DNA of 64,000 bases from Zea mays (GCF_902167145.1 NC_050098.1:128910207-128974206), one strand, 5' to 3'; counted from the first letter of the stretch, positions 31,800-45,197 are shown. Translations and numbers: made by a program. The notes: generated from the letters alone by a model not told the origin.

Positions 31800-34530
31800 T
31801 GTAATACCCAAAAAGTGTAAAAAGAAAATATAGTTGATTTACATATATGTGTTTGTCTCCATTTGTTATAACATGTGAACAATCACATCACAAGTTATTA
31901 ATTAACTAATGACACCCAAAATAATGCATGCATCATACTGGACTTTATTTGTGTGTGAATATGTTAGTAATAAAAATTTATAGAAAGACATTAATGTTCA
32001 ATTTGGAATTTAGACTTAAATTGGAATTCTAGAAAATGGGAGAAAGCAAGGCACTAGATATCACAAAATAAATACTAAAAATAAATAAATTCACCCATGC
32101 CATGTCTAAGATGAACATTTAATGAGAAAACAAATTTACCAAGGAGTTTGAATTTGAACGGGAATTTAAAATGATGAATTTGAAAATTAAAAGGAAAAGG
32201 AAAGGGAAAGGAAAATATAAAAGAAAAAGGGAAACACTGAATGGGCCCAGACTTTACATTTTGGCCCAGCCAGACCTCCTTCCGCGTGCACTCGACCCAG
32301 CACGGGGGATGGCGCGCCGACATGCGGGGACCACCCGTTAGTCGCGTCCTGACGTCTGGGCCCGGACTTAGCGGATCGCTGCGCGCGTGGGCCCTCTGGC
32401 TGTCACGCAGGACCCACTAACCAGTCCCCATTGGAGCTTCTAAGCCTCAGTTTCTGTCAAGTGGGGGCCACATGCCAGGGCCACTCTCCGCAACAAACTC
32501 CATGGCTGTCGTGGGGTTCCGCTTCGTACGGATCAGCCGAACTCTCGCCTAGAGATCGTGCTGCGAACCCCAGGGGTGCATAAAGGACTCGGCCATCGAC
32601 TCAATCCACTCGCCCCAATATCCTCCCGCTTTCCCTGCCGCAATCTCGAGGATTCCTCGCCGCCGCGGTAAGAAACAGGGCTGCCGCGGGAGTGTTCCGG
32701 CTTACCGTCTACCGCGCCCGGTGTGGGGCTTGGGGACTACCCTTGGTGGTGGGGCAGGCTCTCGTGGCCGCACTATCCGGAGTTGGTCGCCAGCATCGGA
32801 CGAATTGCTCGCAGAACTTGCGAAATCACCGCAGAGCCCCCCGCCCCATCCCGTGGGCAGTGCACGTCGCACCACCGTCGCAGGTAAGAACTCCCTTGAT
32901 GAATTCGCGCTACTTTCCTCTTCATTTCCATGTCGCTTAGGTTGAATCAATCCGTGGTCGTCCGTTCTGCGATTGATGGTCCCGATTAGATCGTGAATGT
33001 TTAAAATCCGAACCATTGGATATAAATCCAAGGATCTGCACGATATACCGATTCAATGAATCATGGATCTAATCTGTGTCATCTGCTCTTGATCGGATGG
33101 CTAGGGTTACTCCGTACCCCTTTGGCTTGCGCAAATTGTAAATGAGCCCTCGGGCTTTTAGCGAATCAACTTGCAGTCCTAGCGGATGTATTCTGAGTCT
33201 TATGAATAATCGCGCAGTAGCCCCTGTCTTTTTCGGTAATTGACGCGCAGTCCAGAAGTCAGTAAAAATGAATAAATGATTAAGGAAATTAATTTTTAGT
33301 ATGAAATTAATTACAGAAACCTGTATAATTCCTAGAAAAATCATATTAAGTCCAAATTGGTCTATTCCAGTTCCTATAATTTTGTATTAATACTGTCTAT
33401 AACTCTATAACACCGTTTTAACATGAAAAGTGTATTAAAATTGATCTCATTTTGGTAGTTTTGCTATTGCTCTGTATGGTTTTGGGTTTAATATTACATT
33501 ATGTCCATGTTCCAATTATTCTGTTATTTTATTTATTATTCATGTCAAGGTCATTATTTTAATTGGAACATGGAGCTTAACTTAAGAAACACGTGCCACC
33601 ACATGGGTGGAATGGGACGTCCTTGGCTGACTAACTAGGAAAGCTAGTGGATGACTACCTTACCTGATACGGGCAAGGGCAGTAGGGAAGTAGGCATGTA
33701 GGGAGGTTTCCGGGTTGATTTTGCTGCGATGGCGGTCAGACGGGGGATTCTTGCATTGCTCTTCCTAGAACTGTAGTGGGTTTTCTAAAGCTAGTGGAAC
33801 TAGGTAAAGGCCTCATAGAGTTACCCTGCCTCGCTTTCTTGGTAGAGGTGTATGGGGCTCGTACAACCCCATGGCAGATGAGTAACATGACTTGTGGGTA
33901 CAGGGTACAACCTCTATAGAGTGTAAAACTGGTATACTAGCCGTGCTCGCGGTCATGAGCAGCTCAGGATTCTCGCATGTTTAAATTATGGAACTAAAAT
34001 CAATTTACCATTTGCATTGCATGGGATTTATTATTAATTTTGTTCTATATTTAGTATGGTTTGGTATTTACTTACATCTAGTAATTGCTAATAAAATTTG
34101 ACCAACTTATTAAAAGCAATGCTCAGCTTTAACCCCTATTGTTGATTAGCCTTACACACCACATGAACTCCCACCTTGGTGAGTTCATGCACATTATTCT
34201 TCACGACTTGTTGAGCTATTATCTTTTGTGAGCTCACACTTGTGATATATAACCCCCCCACAGAAGAAGAACTTGTGATCCAAGAGGAGCCGCACAACGA
34301 GGAGTTCGACTGGATCTAGGTGGTGTCTCCCAGTCGACTTTATGGCGCCAAGGATGGACCTTAGTTCGTTTTATATTTATCTTTTATTTTCATGAGACTT
34401 CCGCTATGTAATAATTACTATTATGATATTGTGACATTTATCTCTATACATTCTGTTATTATATGTGTTGTTCTTCTTTGGCGCACATATGAGATACACC
34501 CGACTTTATCCCTTAAATCCGGGTGTGACA
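31800..34530 (+). repeat. 5' LTR of T
   Basis: 2,731 bp, TGTAATACCC to GGGTGTGACA. Compared with the 3' LTR it lacks about 155 bp (present at about 50408-50565) and about 400 bp (present at about 51077-51472). Both deletions end in very short repeats. From 34261 a CAG acceptor-like site precedes a short acidic frame ending GACTGGATCTAG. Confidence 0.85.
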
Positions 34531-34534
34531 GAAG

Positions 34535-34545
34535 TGGTATCATAG
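34535..34545 (+). promoter_or_regulatory. Primer-binding site of T
   Basis: TGGTATCATAG four bases after the LTR; one base differs from the initiator-Met site TGGTATCAGAG seen in F and C2. Confidence 0.75.
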
Positions 34546-35012
34546 AAAATGTTGACTGTAGACAAAACCTATATAGAAATGGACAAAACCCTTACCTACT
34601 TACCTTAATCTGACTCTTCCTATACTTATCTTGATCTTGTCTCACCTTTTGCTGTTCTACTCTGATTACTCTTATCTTTTCTACTCTAAGACAAGATGGA
34701 TTTCACACCTTGGAATCTTACATTTATGACCCATTTTTAAGAGATAGGAGACCAAAAACAAAAAAATAAAATTATTTTCTCTATTTAAAAAATGTTGGTT
34801 GATTGTGTTGATGATAAATGCCTGATATGCTTCTTTGATTGATTGAAATAGTATAGTGGGGCATCTTAGCATGTACCACCCTAAGGTAATGTATTAGCTT
34901 TAGTAGGTGACACACTAATCTACTTAGCTAATAAAACCCCCAAAGTAACATGTCTCGTAATTACTTGCCTTGTCTACAATTCTTCCTTTCTTATCATTTG
35001 TTTCTAACTCAG
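34546..35012 (+). other. Untranslated leader of T
   Basis: 467 bases without a credible ORF. The first half aligns with the leader of F (minus strand 59036-58800): both have GAATGTTGACTGTAG-like and TGGATTTCACAC words. That ties T and F to one lineage. Confidence 0.7.
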
Positions 35013-38000
35013 ATGGTCAATACTAGGAAGGGAGGCAGAATTGATCTACCTGCCAACCCATTCAATCGGAGGGTACTTAGACAACAACAACAACAACAAG
35101 CAGAGATGAATCCTCCGAATCCTCCACCAGCCGGAACTGATCTAGTAGTTGCAGCTCGGATGCAGATGATGCAACAGATGGCTGATACTATGGCAGATAT
35201 GCATGCGCAGATGCGACAAGAGCATCAGGAGATGCGCCAAGAGAGGGAGGAGATGCGCCAAGAGCGAAGGGTGCAATAGCAGCAAGCACCACTGCCACAA
35301 CCTCCACCACCAGTTTCACCCCTTGAGAAGCACCAGGGAGTTCATGAACCACAAGCCACTGACATTCTCCAGCTCTTCGGATCCTCTGCACGCTGATGAT
35401 TGGCTGAAGTTAGTGGAGAAGATGTTGATTATTGCACAGTGCTCTGACCGGGAGAAGGTTCTCTATGCTTCTGGTCATCTTACTTGTCCTGTTGCTGATT
35501 GGTGGGATTCCTACACCGCTGCCCACGATGCTGCTGATACTATCACATGGGCAGAATTTACTACTCAGTTCAGAAACTATCATATTCCTGTTGGACTGAT
35601 GAAGATCAAGAAGAAGGAATTTCTGTCGCTGAAGCAGGGGAGCATGTCAGTCAGCAAGTACCACGATAGATTCATTCAGCTCTCAAGATATGCACCAAAT
35701 GAAGTGGCTGAGGATGAGAGGAAGCAAGAGCACTTCATTGAAGGACTTAATGGACCTCTGCAGTATTCTTTAGTGGCTCACACCTTTACGTCATTCCAGA
35801 GGCTGCTTGATAAGGCCCTAGCCATTGAACACAAGCGTGTTCAACTGGGGGACATGAAGAGGAAGGCGATATCCCAGGGTCAGGGGAGCAGCAGCGTTCG
35901 CCCTCGCTACGTTCCACCCAACGGTACACCGGTTCGCACTGGAGGAGGCCAGCGCCCAGCTCAGTACACACCACAGGGGACTCCACCGACTCGTCAGGCT
36001 ACCCCCACTGGCACCTCGGCGAAATTCTCAGGACAGAGTACAGGCACCACATGCTACAAGTGTGGTAAGACTGGACACTATGCTAATGTTTGTCCACAGA
36101 GGATTGCTACTACCCCTGTCCAGAACAAGCAGCAGACTCCAGGATCTGGCAAGGGATTCACTATTGCTAGGGTTAATCAAGTCAGTGCTGATGCTACTGC
36201 TGAAGGAGCTGACATCACTATCGGTATGTTTTATATTAATGCAATTCCTGCAGCAATATTATTTGATTCTGGTGCTACACATTCATTTATGTCTGCTCGA
36301 TATGCCAACACAAATGAGTTACCACTGCAAAATATGAAAACACCAATGGTAGTAATTACACCTAAAGGGCCTATTGAGGCAAACTATATGACACACATAT
36401 TAACTTTGACAATTATGGGAAGAGAATTCTGGGCTACCCCTATAGTATTAGAGGAAAGCAGTATAGATCTGATCCTTGGTATGTCATGGTTAAGAAAGGC
36501 AAAGGTCGTTATACATTGTGCTAAGTGTACTGTAGAACTCACCAGCTCTAAAGGAGAAAGATTTGAAGTTGAAATTGTAGTAACTGCCTCTACCAGAAGT
36601 GTTGTATTATTAGTAGATGGAAAGTTTGTTGGTGACAACATCCGTGTGGTTAGGGATTTCCCTGATGTCTTTCCAGAGGAGTTACCCGGGATGCCACCAG
36701 ATAGGGAAGTTGAGTTTGTCATTGATCTCTTACCTAGGACTGCTCCTATTTCTAAACAACCATACAAGATGTCTGTAGAAGAGTTAAAAGAACTTAAGAA
36801 GCAGTTAACGGAGTTACAGGAGGCTGGGTACATTCGTTCGAGTTCCTCACCTTGGGGAGCACCGGTTCTATTTGTACAGAAGGATGGATCATAGAGGATG
36901 TGTGTGGACTATAGACCCCTTAATGATGTTACTGTGAAGAACAAGTATCTGTTACCCCGCGTTGAAGATTTATTTGATCAAATGAGAAGTGCTAGGGTAT
37001 TCTCGAAGATTGATCTCCAATCGGGTTACCACCAAATGAAGATTAGGCCTTCTGATATTCCCAAGACGGTTTTCTCGACTCGATATGGTTTATATGAATT
37101 CACAGTTATGTCATTTGGACTAACTAATGCACCAACCTATTTTATGAATCTGATGAATAAGGTGTTCAAGGAGTATCTTGACAGATTTGTCGTGGTATTC
37201 ATCGATGATATTCTTATTTGTTCCAAGAGTGATAGTGACCATGAGGAACATCTGAGATTGGTGCTACAAAAGCTACGGGATAATCAACTCTACACCAAGT
37301 ACAGCAAATGCGAGTTCTGGATTGACGAAGTGCCATTCCTTGGACATATCATTTCTAATGGTGGAATCTCAGTGGATCCTGCTAAAGTCAAGGAGATAGT
37401 GGAGTGGAGCATACCCAGTACAGTTACTGAGATCCGGAGTTTCTTAGGACTTGCAGGCTATTATCGGTGATTTAATGAAGGATTTTCTAAGATTGCTAAG
37501 ACTATGACCTCACTTCTAGAGAAGGGGAGAGAGTTTAAGTGGGACTGGAAGTGCCAAGATAGCTTTAATAAACTGAAGTTGAGATTGATGTCACCCCCAG
37601 TGTTGGTTATGCCAGATCTACAGAAGGAATTTGATATCTATTGTGATGCATGCGACCAAGGCTTTGGATGTGTTCTTATGCAAGAAGGACACGTGATTGC
37701 CTACGCGTCTCGTCAGTTGCAGAAACATGAGTTGAACTATCCCACTCATGACTTAGAACTGGCAGCCGTAGTGCATGCACTCAAGATATGAAGACATTAT
37801 ATTATGGGAACCAAGTGCCAAGTGTACACCGATCACAAGAGTTTGAAATACATATTCACTCAGAAGGATCTCAAGCTTAGACAATGCTGATGGTTGGAAC
37901 TCCTTAAGGATTATGATTTGGAGATTCACTATCACCCGAGCAAGGCAAATCTGGTTGCAGATGCCTTGAGTCAAAATGAACACGTCCATGCTACTATTGT

Positions 38001-39534
38001 TGCCCAGCTACCCGATGAGATTGTTGAGGATTTCAGGAGACTCAACCTGGGAATAGTTGCACATGCTGAAGGAGTCACTATTGAAGTGGAACCTACCTTG
38101 GAGCAAGAAATTCGTAAAGGTTAGATTGGTGATGCTAAAATCCAAGAGATCAAAGACCTGATTGCTGAAGGTAGAGGTCCAGAATTCATAGAGGATGAGC
38201 AAGGCACATTATGGTTCAAGGACCGGATATGTGTTCCTGAGATTGACAACCTTCGTGAGACTATATTGAAGGAAGCCCATGACTCTGATTATTCTATTCA
38301 TCCTGGTAGCACTAAGATGTATAGCGATTTGAAGCAGAAGTACTGGTGGTATGGGCTGAAAAGAGATGTGGCTGCACATGTGGCTATGTGTGATGTGTGT
38401 CAAAGAGTCAAGGCCGAACACCAAAGACCAGCTAGACTATTGCACCCGTTAAAGATATCCGAATGGAAGTGGGAAGAGATTGGTATGGACTTCATTGTCG
38501 GGTTGCCTCGCACCCCAAAAGAATATGATTCCATATGGGTGATTGTGGATAGACTGACCAAAGTGGCTCACTTCATTCTGGTCAAGACTACTTACAAGGG
38601 GTCTCAGTTGGCAGAGTTGTACATGGCTCGGATTGTGTGTTTACATGGAGTACCAAAGAAGATCGTTTCAGATAGAGGATCACAGTTTACCTCCAGATTT
38701 TGGAAAAGCTTTCATGAGAATATGGATACAAAATTGAGCTTCAGTTCGGCTTATCACCCTCAGACTGATGGCTAGACTGAAAGGACCAATCAAGTACTGG
38801 AGGATATGTTGCGAGCTTGGGCCCATCAACATGGAGGCAGTTGGGACAAGAGTCTGCCATATGCTGAATTCTCATATAATAATAGTTACCAGGCCAGCCT
38901 GAAGATGTCACCTTTTTAAGCTTTATATGGCAGGAAGTGCAGGACTCCTTTATATTGGGATCAGACTGGAGAAAGACAGTTCTTTGGGCCTAAACTTATT
39001 CAAGAGGCAGAAGAACAAGTCTGTATAATCCGGGAGAACTTGAGGGTAGCTCAGACCAGGTAAAAGAGCTATGCTGATAATAGAAGAAGACTACTGGAGT
39101 TTGAGGAAGGTGATCATGTGTACCTCAAGGTGTCACCACTTCGTGGAATGAGGAGATTCAAAGTCAAAGGAAAATTATCCCCTCACTTTATTGGACCCTT
39201 CAAAAATTTTAGGCGAGTTGGGGAGATGGCCTACCAACTCGAGCTGCCTGATCATCTATCTGATGTGCATGATGTATTCCACGTGTCCCAACTCAAGAAG
39301 TGTTTACGTGTCCCTGAGGAACAACTACCAATGGGAGAGCTCAGTGTTCAGGGTGATTTGACTTATACAGACTATCCTATCAAGATTCTTGATACTTTGA
39401 CTCGAGTTACAAGAAATAAAGTGATAAAGATGTGCAAAGTGCAATGGAGTCACCATGGAGAAGATGAAGCTACTTGGGAGAGAGAAGAAGAGCTTCGAAT
39501 AGAATTTCCCCATCTTTTCCCTAGTCCTTCCTAA
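35013..39534 (+). pseudogene. Gypsy (chromovirus) gag-pol polyprotein of T, nonsense-riddled
   Basis: ATG at 35013 (MVNTRKGGRID). After a TAG at 35277 the frame shifts, and then one frame runs to 39534 with single stops at 36892, 37468, 37789, 37888, 38122, 38773, 38918 and 39061. Most fit Arg CGA, Gln CAG or Trp TGG changing by C-to-T or G-to-A. Domains: retrotrans_gag (DDWLKLVEKMLIIAQC); CCHC CYKCGKTGHYANVC (about 36052); protease ILFDSGATHSF (about 36258); RT with catalytic FIDDI (about 37200); RNase H ([21 protein letters not shown]); integrase zinc segment HPGSTKMY to CDVCQR; core D, D, E (GMDFIVGLP, VSDRGSQFTS, DG-stop-TERTNQ); and a C-terminal chromodomain (DTLTRVTRNKVIKMCKVQW, HGEDEATWEREEEL). 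The chromodomain would steer integration to modified chromatin. Confidence 0.92.
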
Positions 39535-39556
39535 ATCTCGAGGACGAGATTCTTGT

Positions 39557-39571
39557 TAACGGGGGTAGATT
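39557..39571 (+). promoter_or_regulatory. Polypurine tract of T
   Basis: TAACGGGGGTAGATT just before TGTAATACCC of the 3' LTR; the equivalent in F reads AAGGGGGTAGGATT on the minus strand. Confidence 0.75.
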
Positions 39572-39843
39572 TGTAATACCCAAAAAGTGTAAAAAGAAAA
39601 TATAGTTGATTTACATATATGTGTTTGTCTCCATTTGTTATAACATGTGAACAATCACATCACAAGTTATTAATTGACTAATGACACCTAAAATAATGCA
39701 TGCATCATGCTGGACTTTATTTGTGTGTGCATATGTTAGTAAAAAAATTTATAGAAAGACATTAATGTTCAATTTAGAATTTAGACTTAAATTGGAATTC
39801 TAGAAAATGGGAGAAAGCAAGGCACTAGAGATCACAAAATAAA
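39572..39843 (+). repeat. 3' LTR of T, first piece
   Basis: 272 bp, nearly identical to 31800-32071. It ends at ATAAA, where the related LTR E (TGTAACACCC) begins. Confidence 0.88.
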
Positions 39844-42800
39844 TGTAACACCCACTTTGTAAGAAAGGTCTAGAAAGAGAAATTATATTACTGTGCGTTA
39901 TCTCTATTCATTATTTCATGTGGACATCTCACTTACACAAAAAAATAATAAATAACAAAGGACACCAAAAATAAATTATGCATCATGCTGGGATTTTATT
40001 TTGATGTGCATTTGGTGACTATATAAAAATAATATAAATAGAAATGTATTAGTGTTCCAAGTGGAATTTAAGACTTAAAATGGAATTTTTGATTTTTTTT
40101 AAAAAAGAGAGCACTAGTTATCATAAAATAAATAGAAAAAATTATGAATTCATCTACACCATGTCAAAGATGAGAATTTAATGAGAAAAGAAATTGGCCA
40201 TGAAGTTTGAATTGGAATGGGTATTTAAATTAGGAATCTGAAAATTAAAAGTAAAAGAAAAGAGAAAAGAATAAAGAAAATAGAAGAGAAATGGCGCTTG
40301 GGCTGACTGTCCCCAATCCAGCCCACTTCTTCTTTCTTCCGCGTGGCCCAGTTGCGCCTCCCCTTATGCTTGCGTCGCTGACCTCCCGGCCCCACGGATC
40401 AGCCAGTGTGTTCCGCATGCCGTCACTAGTTCGCAGGATCGTGCTTGCGCCTCTGCCCTGTGGGCCCCACGGGTCAGGGTCGTCTTCCCAGAGAAATCGC
40501 GCGCACCGGCGCCACCACCTCCGCAATCCGCGGTTGACTCGCCCGACTCTCATGATTCTCGGCCTAGATCTTCGGCATGAACCTCCCCCAGCTCCGTGAA
40601 TAAAAGTCATGCACCGTTACTTCCTCCCCTCTTCCATCTTCTCGTGCGGACCCAGACACCATAGGCTGTCGCCGCAGCCGCGCGCCATTAGCTGGGAATC
40701 GAGAATCCTGCCGCCGAGACCTAATCCGCATTGCTGCCGCGCTGGGTATTGTGCGCTTGTGTGAGAAGTGTGGTGCTGCGCTCGGGCGAGAGAAAACTCC
40801 ACTGCATCGACGCCAATTTCTCGCCGGTGTAGACACATCACCGTCAACCGCACCGCGCCGTGGTCAAGGTGTCTCCGCGGGCGAACTCTCGGTGAGTATT
40901 TCGTCAACTAATTTGCACTTACCCCCACATCGATTACCGCGTACCGACGATAGGTTTAGGGCATCAGTTTGACCACGGGCGTGAACCACCTATGGCGCCG
41001 CCGTGGAGCTCGGGCGCGCCACCGCGCTCCGGTGAGCAGTGCGCATGCCAGGGTGATCCACCGTCGGATCTAGAGTGTGCGGCCCAGATTAGAAAATGGG
41101 ATACTGGTTCATGGTTGATGCGCGTCGTTAGATGAAGATCGAACGCACGTGCGTATGCGCTGGTCAGTTAAATCCTCACCGTTAATGCATGATCCATGGA
41201 ACCATATTGCTCATGGACTCCGGATGGGTTCGGTCTAATCCGGGCCGTCCAGGAGGGCTCTAACGGCTCAGATTACACCATACCCTTTCGACCTTACACT
41301 CTTTCATATGAGTCCCTGTTCTTTATTTGAATCAACCCGCCATCCTGATTGATTGTTCCCTGAGTCTTGGAATCGTTTTCACCGAGACCCCTGCACTTTC
41401 CAGTAATTGAGGCCCAGTCCAGTGGCGTGATAAAATGAATAAATGAATTAGAAAATAGGATTTTATTATATAAATGAGTGCTAGAGCTTCAATAATTCAC
41501 AGAAAATTCATATGAGCTCCAAACCACTTCATTCCAGTTCCTAAAATTTTGTAATTTTATTCTCTAGCACCTACAGTCTCTGTTTTGACATAAAAACAGT
41601 AAGAAAATTAATTCCTCACTTAATTCTATTTTAACCACATAAAACTTTTGGAAATTCATATCTTAAAATCTATAACTCCAAAAATTATGATTCCTGTTCC
41701 TAGGATTTTATTTTAATATGTAGATTATTACTGTGTATTTTGTTTACATGTTTGGTATGACGTTAATTTCTCTATATACTGTGCTTGTTTGTATTGTGGC
41801 GAGTAGAAGAGCCCGTGACTGAGGATCCTGGTGAGCAGCAGATAGAAGTAGCTGAGCAGGAGCTCATTGAAGGCAAGTTGTGCCCTTGACCACTTTTTAC
41901 CCAATAATGTTCTTTAATATCATTTATTCATGCATAAGTTAATTTTGATGGGACCCAACAGGTCACCCTAGATTGTTTATCTCATTACCTTGTTTACCCC
42001 TGAATCACTTGGGTAGTTTGCTATTGCTTTACGTGGTTTTGGGATAATCATTTATTATATCTATGTTCCAATTCTCTTGTTATTCTATTATGTTCATGTA
42101 AAGATCATTAATGTTAATTGGAACATAGAGCTTAACTTGAGTAACACGTGCCACCACAAGAGATTAATGGGACGCCTTTGGCTGACTAATTAGGAAAGCT
42201 AGTGGAAGACTACCTTACCCGAAAGGGGCAAGGGCAGTAGGGGAGTTGCATGCAAGGAGGTTCTCGGGTTGATTTAGCAGCGATGGCGGTCAGACGGGGG
42301 ATTCTTGCAAGTGCTCTTCCCATAAACTATAGCGGGTATTCGGAAGCTAGTGGAACTTTGTAAAGGCCTCGTAGTGTTGCCCTGCCGCGCTTCCTAGGTA
42401 GAGGTGTATGGGAGTCGCGACCCCTTGGCAGATGGGTAACATGACTTGTGGGTAAAGGGTACAACCTCTGCAGAGTGTAAAACTGGTATACTAGCCGAGC
42501 TCACGGTCATGAGCAGCTCAGGACTCTCTGATGATTAATTTATGAAACTAAAACTTAATTTTGTCATTTGCATTGCATGGGTTTATTATTAATTTTGTTC
42601 TATTACTCTATTTAAGGTTTGGTATTTACTTACACTTAGTAACTGCTAATAAAATTTTGACCAACTAATTAAAAGCAATGCTCAGCTTTAACCCCTGTCA
42701 TTGATTAGCCTTACACATCACATGAACTCTCACCTTTGTGAGTTCATGTCCACTGGTTCCCCACAACTTGTTGAGCTATGATCATGTGTGAGCTCACCCT

Positions 42801-42940
42801 TGCTGTCTCATACCCCACCACAGGAGAAGAACAGGTGGTTCAGGAGGAGCCACAAGGCGAGGAGTATGATCTGATCTAGGTAGCGTTTCTCAGTTGACAT
42901 TGGCGCCGACGATCCTTAGTTCATTTTATATTTATCTTTT
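39844..42940 (+). mobile_element. LTR E, related to the T LTR, 3' end missing
   Basis: Starts TGTAACACCCACTTTG and follows the T LTR plan with clear homology in patches: CCATGTCAAAGATGAGAATT near 40160, a G/C-rich middle, then GTGGCGAGTAGAAGAGCC (about 41799) and the stretch before GTGAGCTCACCCTTG. It stops about 150-200 bases before the LTR end expected from T, because D3 inserted at 42941. No primer site or internal region survives. ORFs in it (for example around 40290-40600) are chance frames in GC-rich DNA. ATAAA (39839-39843) may be its left target duplicate. Confidence 0.72.
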
Positions 42941-43609
42941 TGTTGGGGGCCTTCGGCTTCCGAAGGTCCTCAAAAACATGATTTAACAATGTTTCTGGAG
43001 TACAATGTGTGAACAGGTATCTTCGGACATGAGTTAAAACCACAACGTGAAGAAGCACAGAAGGGGTACGAAGGATGGCGCGGAGCCGAAGCTGTGTGTA
43101 GAAAAGCTTCGGCATGATAACGGAAAGGGAAACCGACTTAAAGATGAAAAGGATATTTAGACCTTGATTAATTATTATAGAGTTATTAGCAGATGTAAAG
43201 GGCATAGGTGTCATTTTACATGGATTACGTCCCGTGCCTATAAATAGATGAACAGTAACCCTGTACTGTTCACGCTGACTTGGAATTTGCTTTTGCGTCA
43301 CGCTTGTACTTTTACCTTCTCTCAAGTCAGAGGTACATTTGTAATCCGATGTCATTCCTATTTTTCCATAGCAATAAAATAGAAATGAATTGATAATAAC
43401 ACATAATTGTTTATGTTATCTTTTATATTCCATGTAACTCCTTCATTATGATATGTAATGTTTATGAAGGTATGTCCTTCATAACCTTCGTCCGAAAATC
43501 ATTATATCCCAAGTGAAATAATGCTTCGAAGGACGAAAGACTTTAACGTTTAACATTTTCTGTGTTGCCTTGTTCTTAACTCTTAGCATTTGAGAACAAG
43601 TCCCCAACA
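42941..43609 (+). repeat. 5' LTR of D3
   Basis: TGTTGGGGGCCTTCGG to CCCCAACA. TATAAATAG near 43239-43247, then the inverted repeat GAACAGTA, ACCCTG, TACTGTTC. Confidence 0.92.
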
Positions 43610-43683
43610 TTGGCGCCCACCTCCGGTGAACTCACTTCCACTTTTTGAGTTTCGAACACCTTCGGCAAGCATCGACCTTCGTC

Positions 43684-45197
43684 ATGCCGCCAAAGAAAGC
43701 TTCAGCAACAGGGGCTGCATCTCTGCAGCCGCTGGACCCAAACCAGGAGACCCTTTCTCTTCGAGAGGCCCAAAGCCAGAAGAGGAAGGCCACCAGTCCA
43801 ACACCACAGGAGGACGAATTGGACCAAGAGATCAGGAATATGGAGATGCTCCACCAGCAAGTACAAAGGAAGAAGGAAAAGATGGCTCGGCTAGCTGATC
43901 TACAAAGGCAGATAGATGAAGCCTCTGAAGAAGTTCGTCATCTTGCTCAAAATGAGCAAAACCGAAGGCCTCAGCACAGAGAGCTTCATCAAGAGGGCTT
44001 CTTCAACGAGGATGACTGGTATGAGGATTTCCATCTTGGAAATTTTGCTTTTGATGACGCTTCTCCTCTGTCAGCAGAACTGCAGGCTACACCTTGGCCT
44101 CCGTCTTACAAGCCACCCCTGCTCCCCATATATGACGGACACTCAGATCCGAAGCAGTTTCTGATGAGTTACGAAGCAACAATATCTTCCTATGGCGGCA
44201 ACACAGCGGTCATGGCGAAATCTTTCGTCATGGCAGTCAAAAATGTTGCACAAACTTGGTACTCCTCTCTTCGGCCAGGAACAATCACATCATGGCAAAA
44301 GCTGAACGACATGTTGGTCACTAGTTTTCAAGGGTTTCAGACGAAGCCAGTTACCGCTCAAGCTTTGTTCCAGTGCACGCAAGATCAAGAAGAATACCTC
44401 CAAGTGTATGTCCGAAGGTTCTTGCGCCTAAGGGCACAAGCGCCAACATTGCCCAATGAAATTTTCATTGAGGCCATGATTAAGGGGCTTTGGCCAGGAC
44501 CTTCAGCCCAATACTTCGCTAGGAAGTCCCCTCAGAACCTAGAGAAATTGCTTCAGAAGATAGATGAATACATCCGCGTTGATAATGACTTTCGACAGAG
44601 AAGGGAGGAAGCTTACAGGTTCTCCGAAATGGCCAGGGGCTTCGGAGGGAGAATCCATCCTAGGCATGTCAGATCAATTCATTCAACTCAGAATGACGAC
44701 AGGGGAAGTCAGCAGCAGAGACCACAATATTCCTCCTAGGCTTCGGGCAGCAACAGAGCTATCCTCGGCCCCCAGCTCCAAGGGGCAGAGGCGCCAGGGG
44801 CTTTGGAGGAAGGTTTGGGGATCAGCCCAGAAAAATTTATTGCCTATTCTATGGTGAGGACAAGGGCCACACTACTAGGATGTGCCATGTCACCATCCAG
44901 AAACAGAAAGAGATAGCAGAAGCTGCAGCCCAACAGAGCCAACCGAAGCAAGTCATGCATACTGCTTCGTACAACTCACCGTATATTCCTGAGTATGTGG
45001 GTAATCACCCTGCAGCTTCTGTTGCTTCGGCAAGCCAACCTCAGGCATCCTGGCAACAACCTCCACCTCCACCACCAATGCAACGAGGCCAGCAGCCAGA
45101 AGGGAGTCAACACACTCACCACCAACGAGACTTCAGAGAAGAGTCCGAAGCTCGCACAGTCAATAGTACTGTGCCAGAATCGAAGCATATCTACTAA
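43684..45197 (+). pseudogene. D-family gag of D3, nearly intact
   Basis: ATG at 43684 (MPPKKASATGAASLQPLDPN). Open for about 350 codons to a TAG at 44737 (Gln expected). Just after, a 1-bp loss changes the frame, which then runs to SKHIY-stop at 45195. Coiled coil near residues 50-85, retrotrans_gag core at about residues 110-290, Gly/Arg-rich part and knuckle. The knuckle reads CLFYGEDKGHTTRMC: the second Cys is Tyr, so zinc binding is lost. Otherwise the best preserved gag of the three. Neighbours and role as in D1. Confidence 0.88.

Noticed and set aside
40245..40972. Frames of 70-120 codons in LTR E
   Set aside because: Both strands open in GC-rich DNA, no counterpart in T or F.
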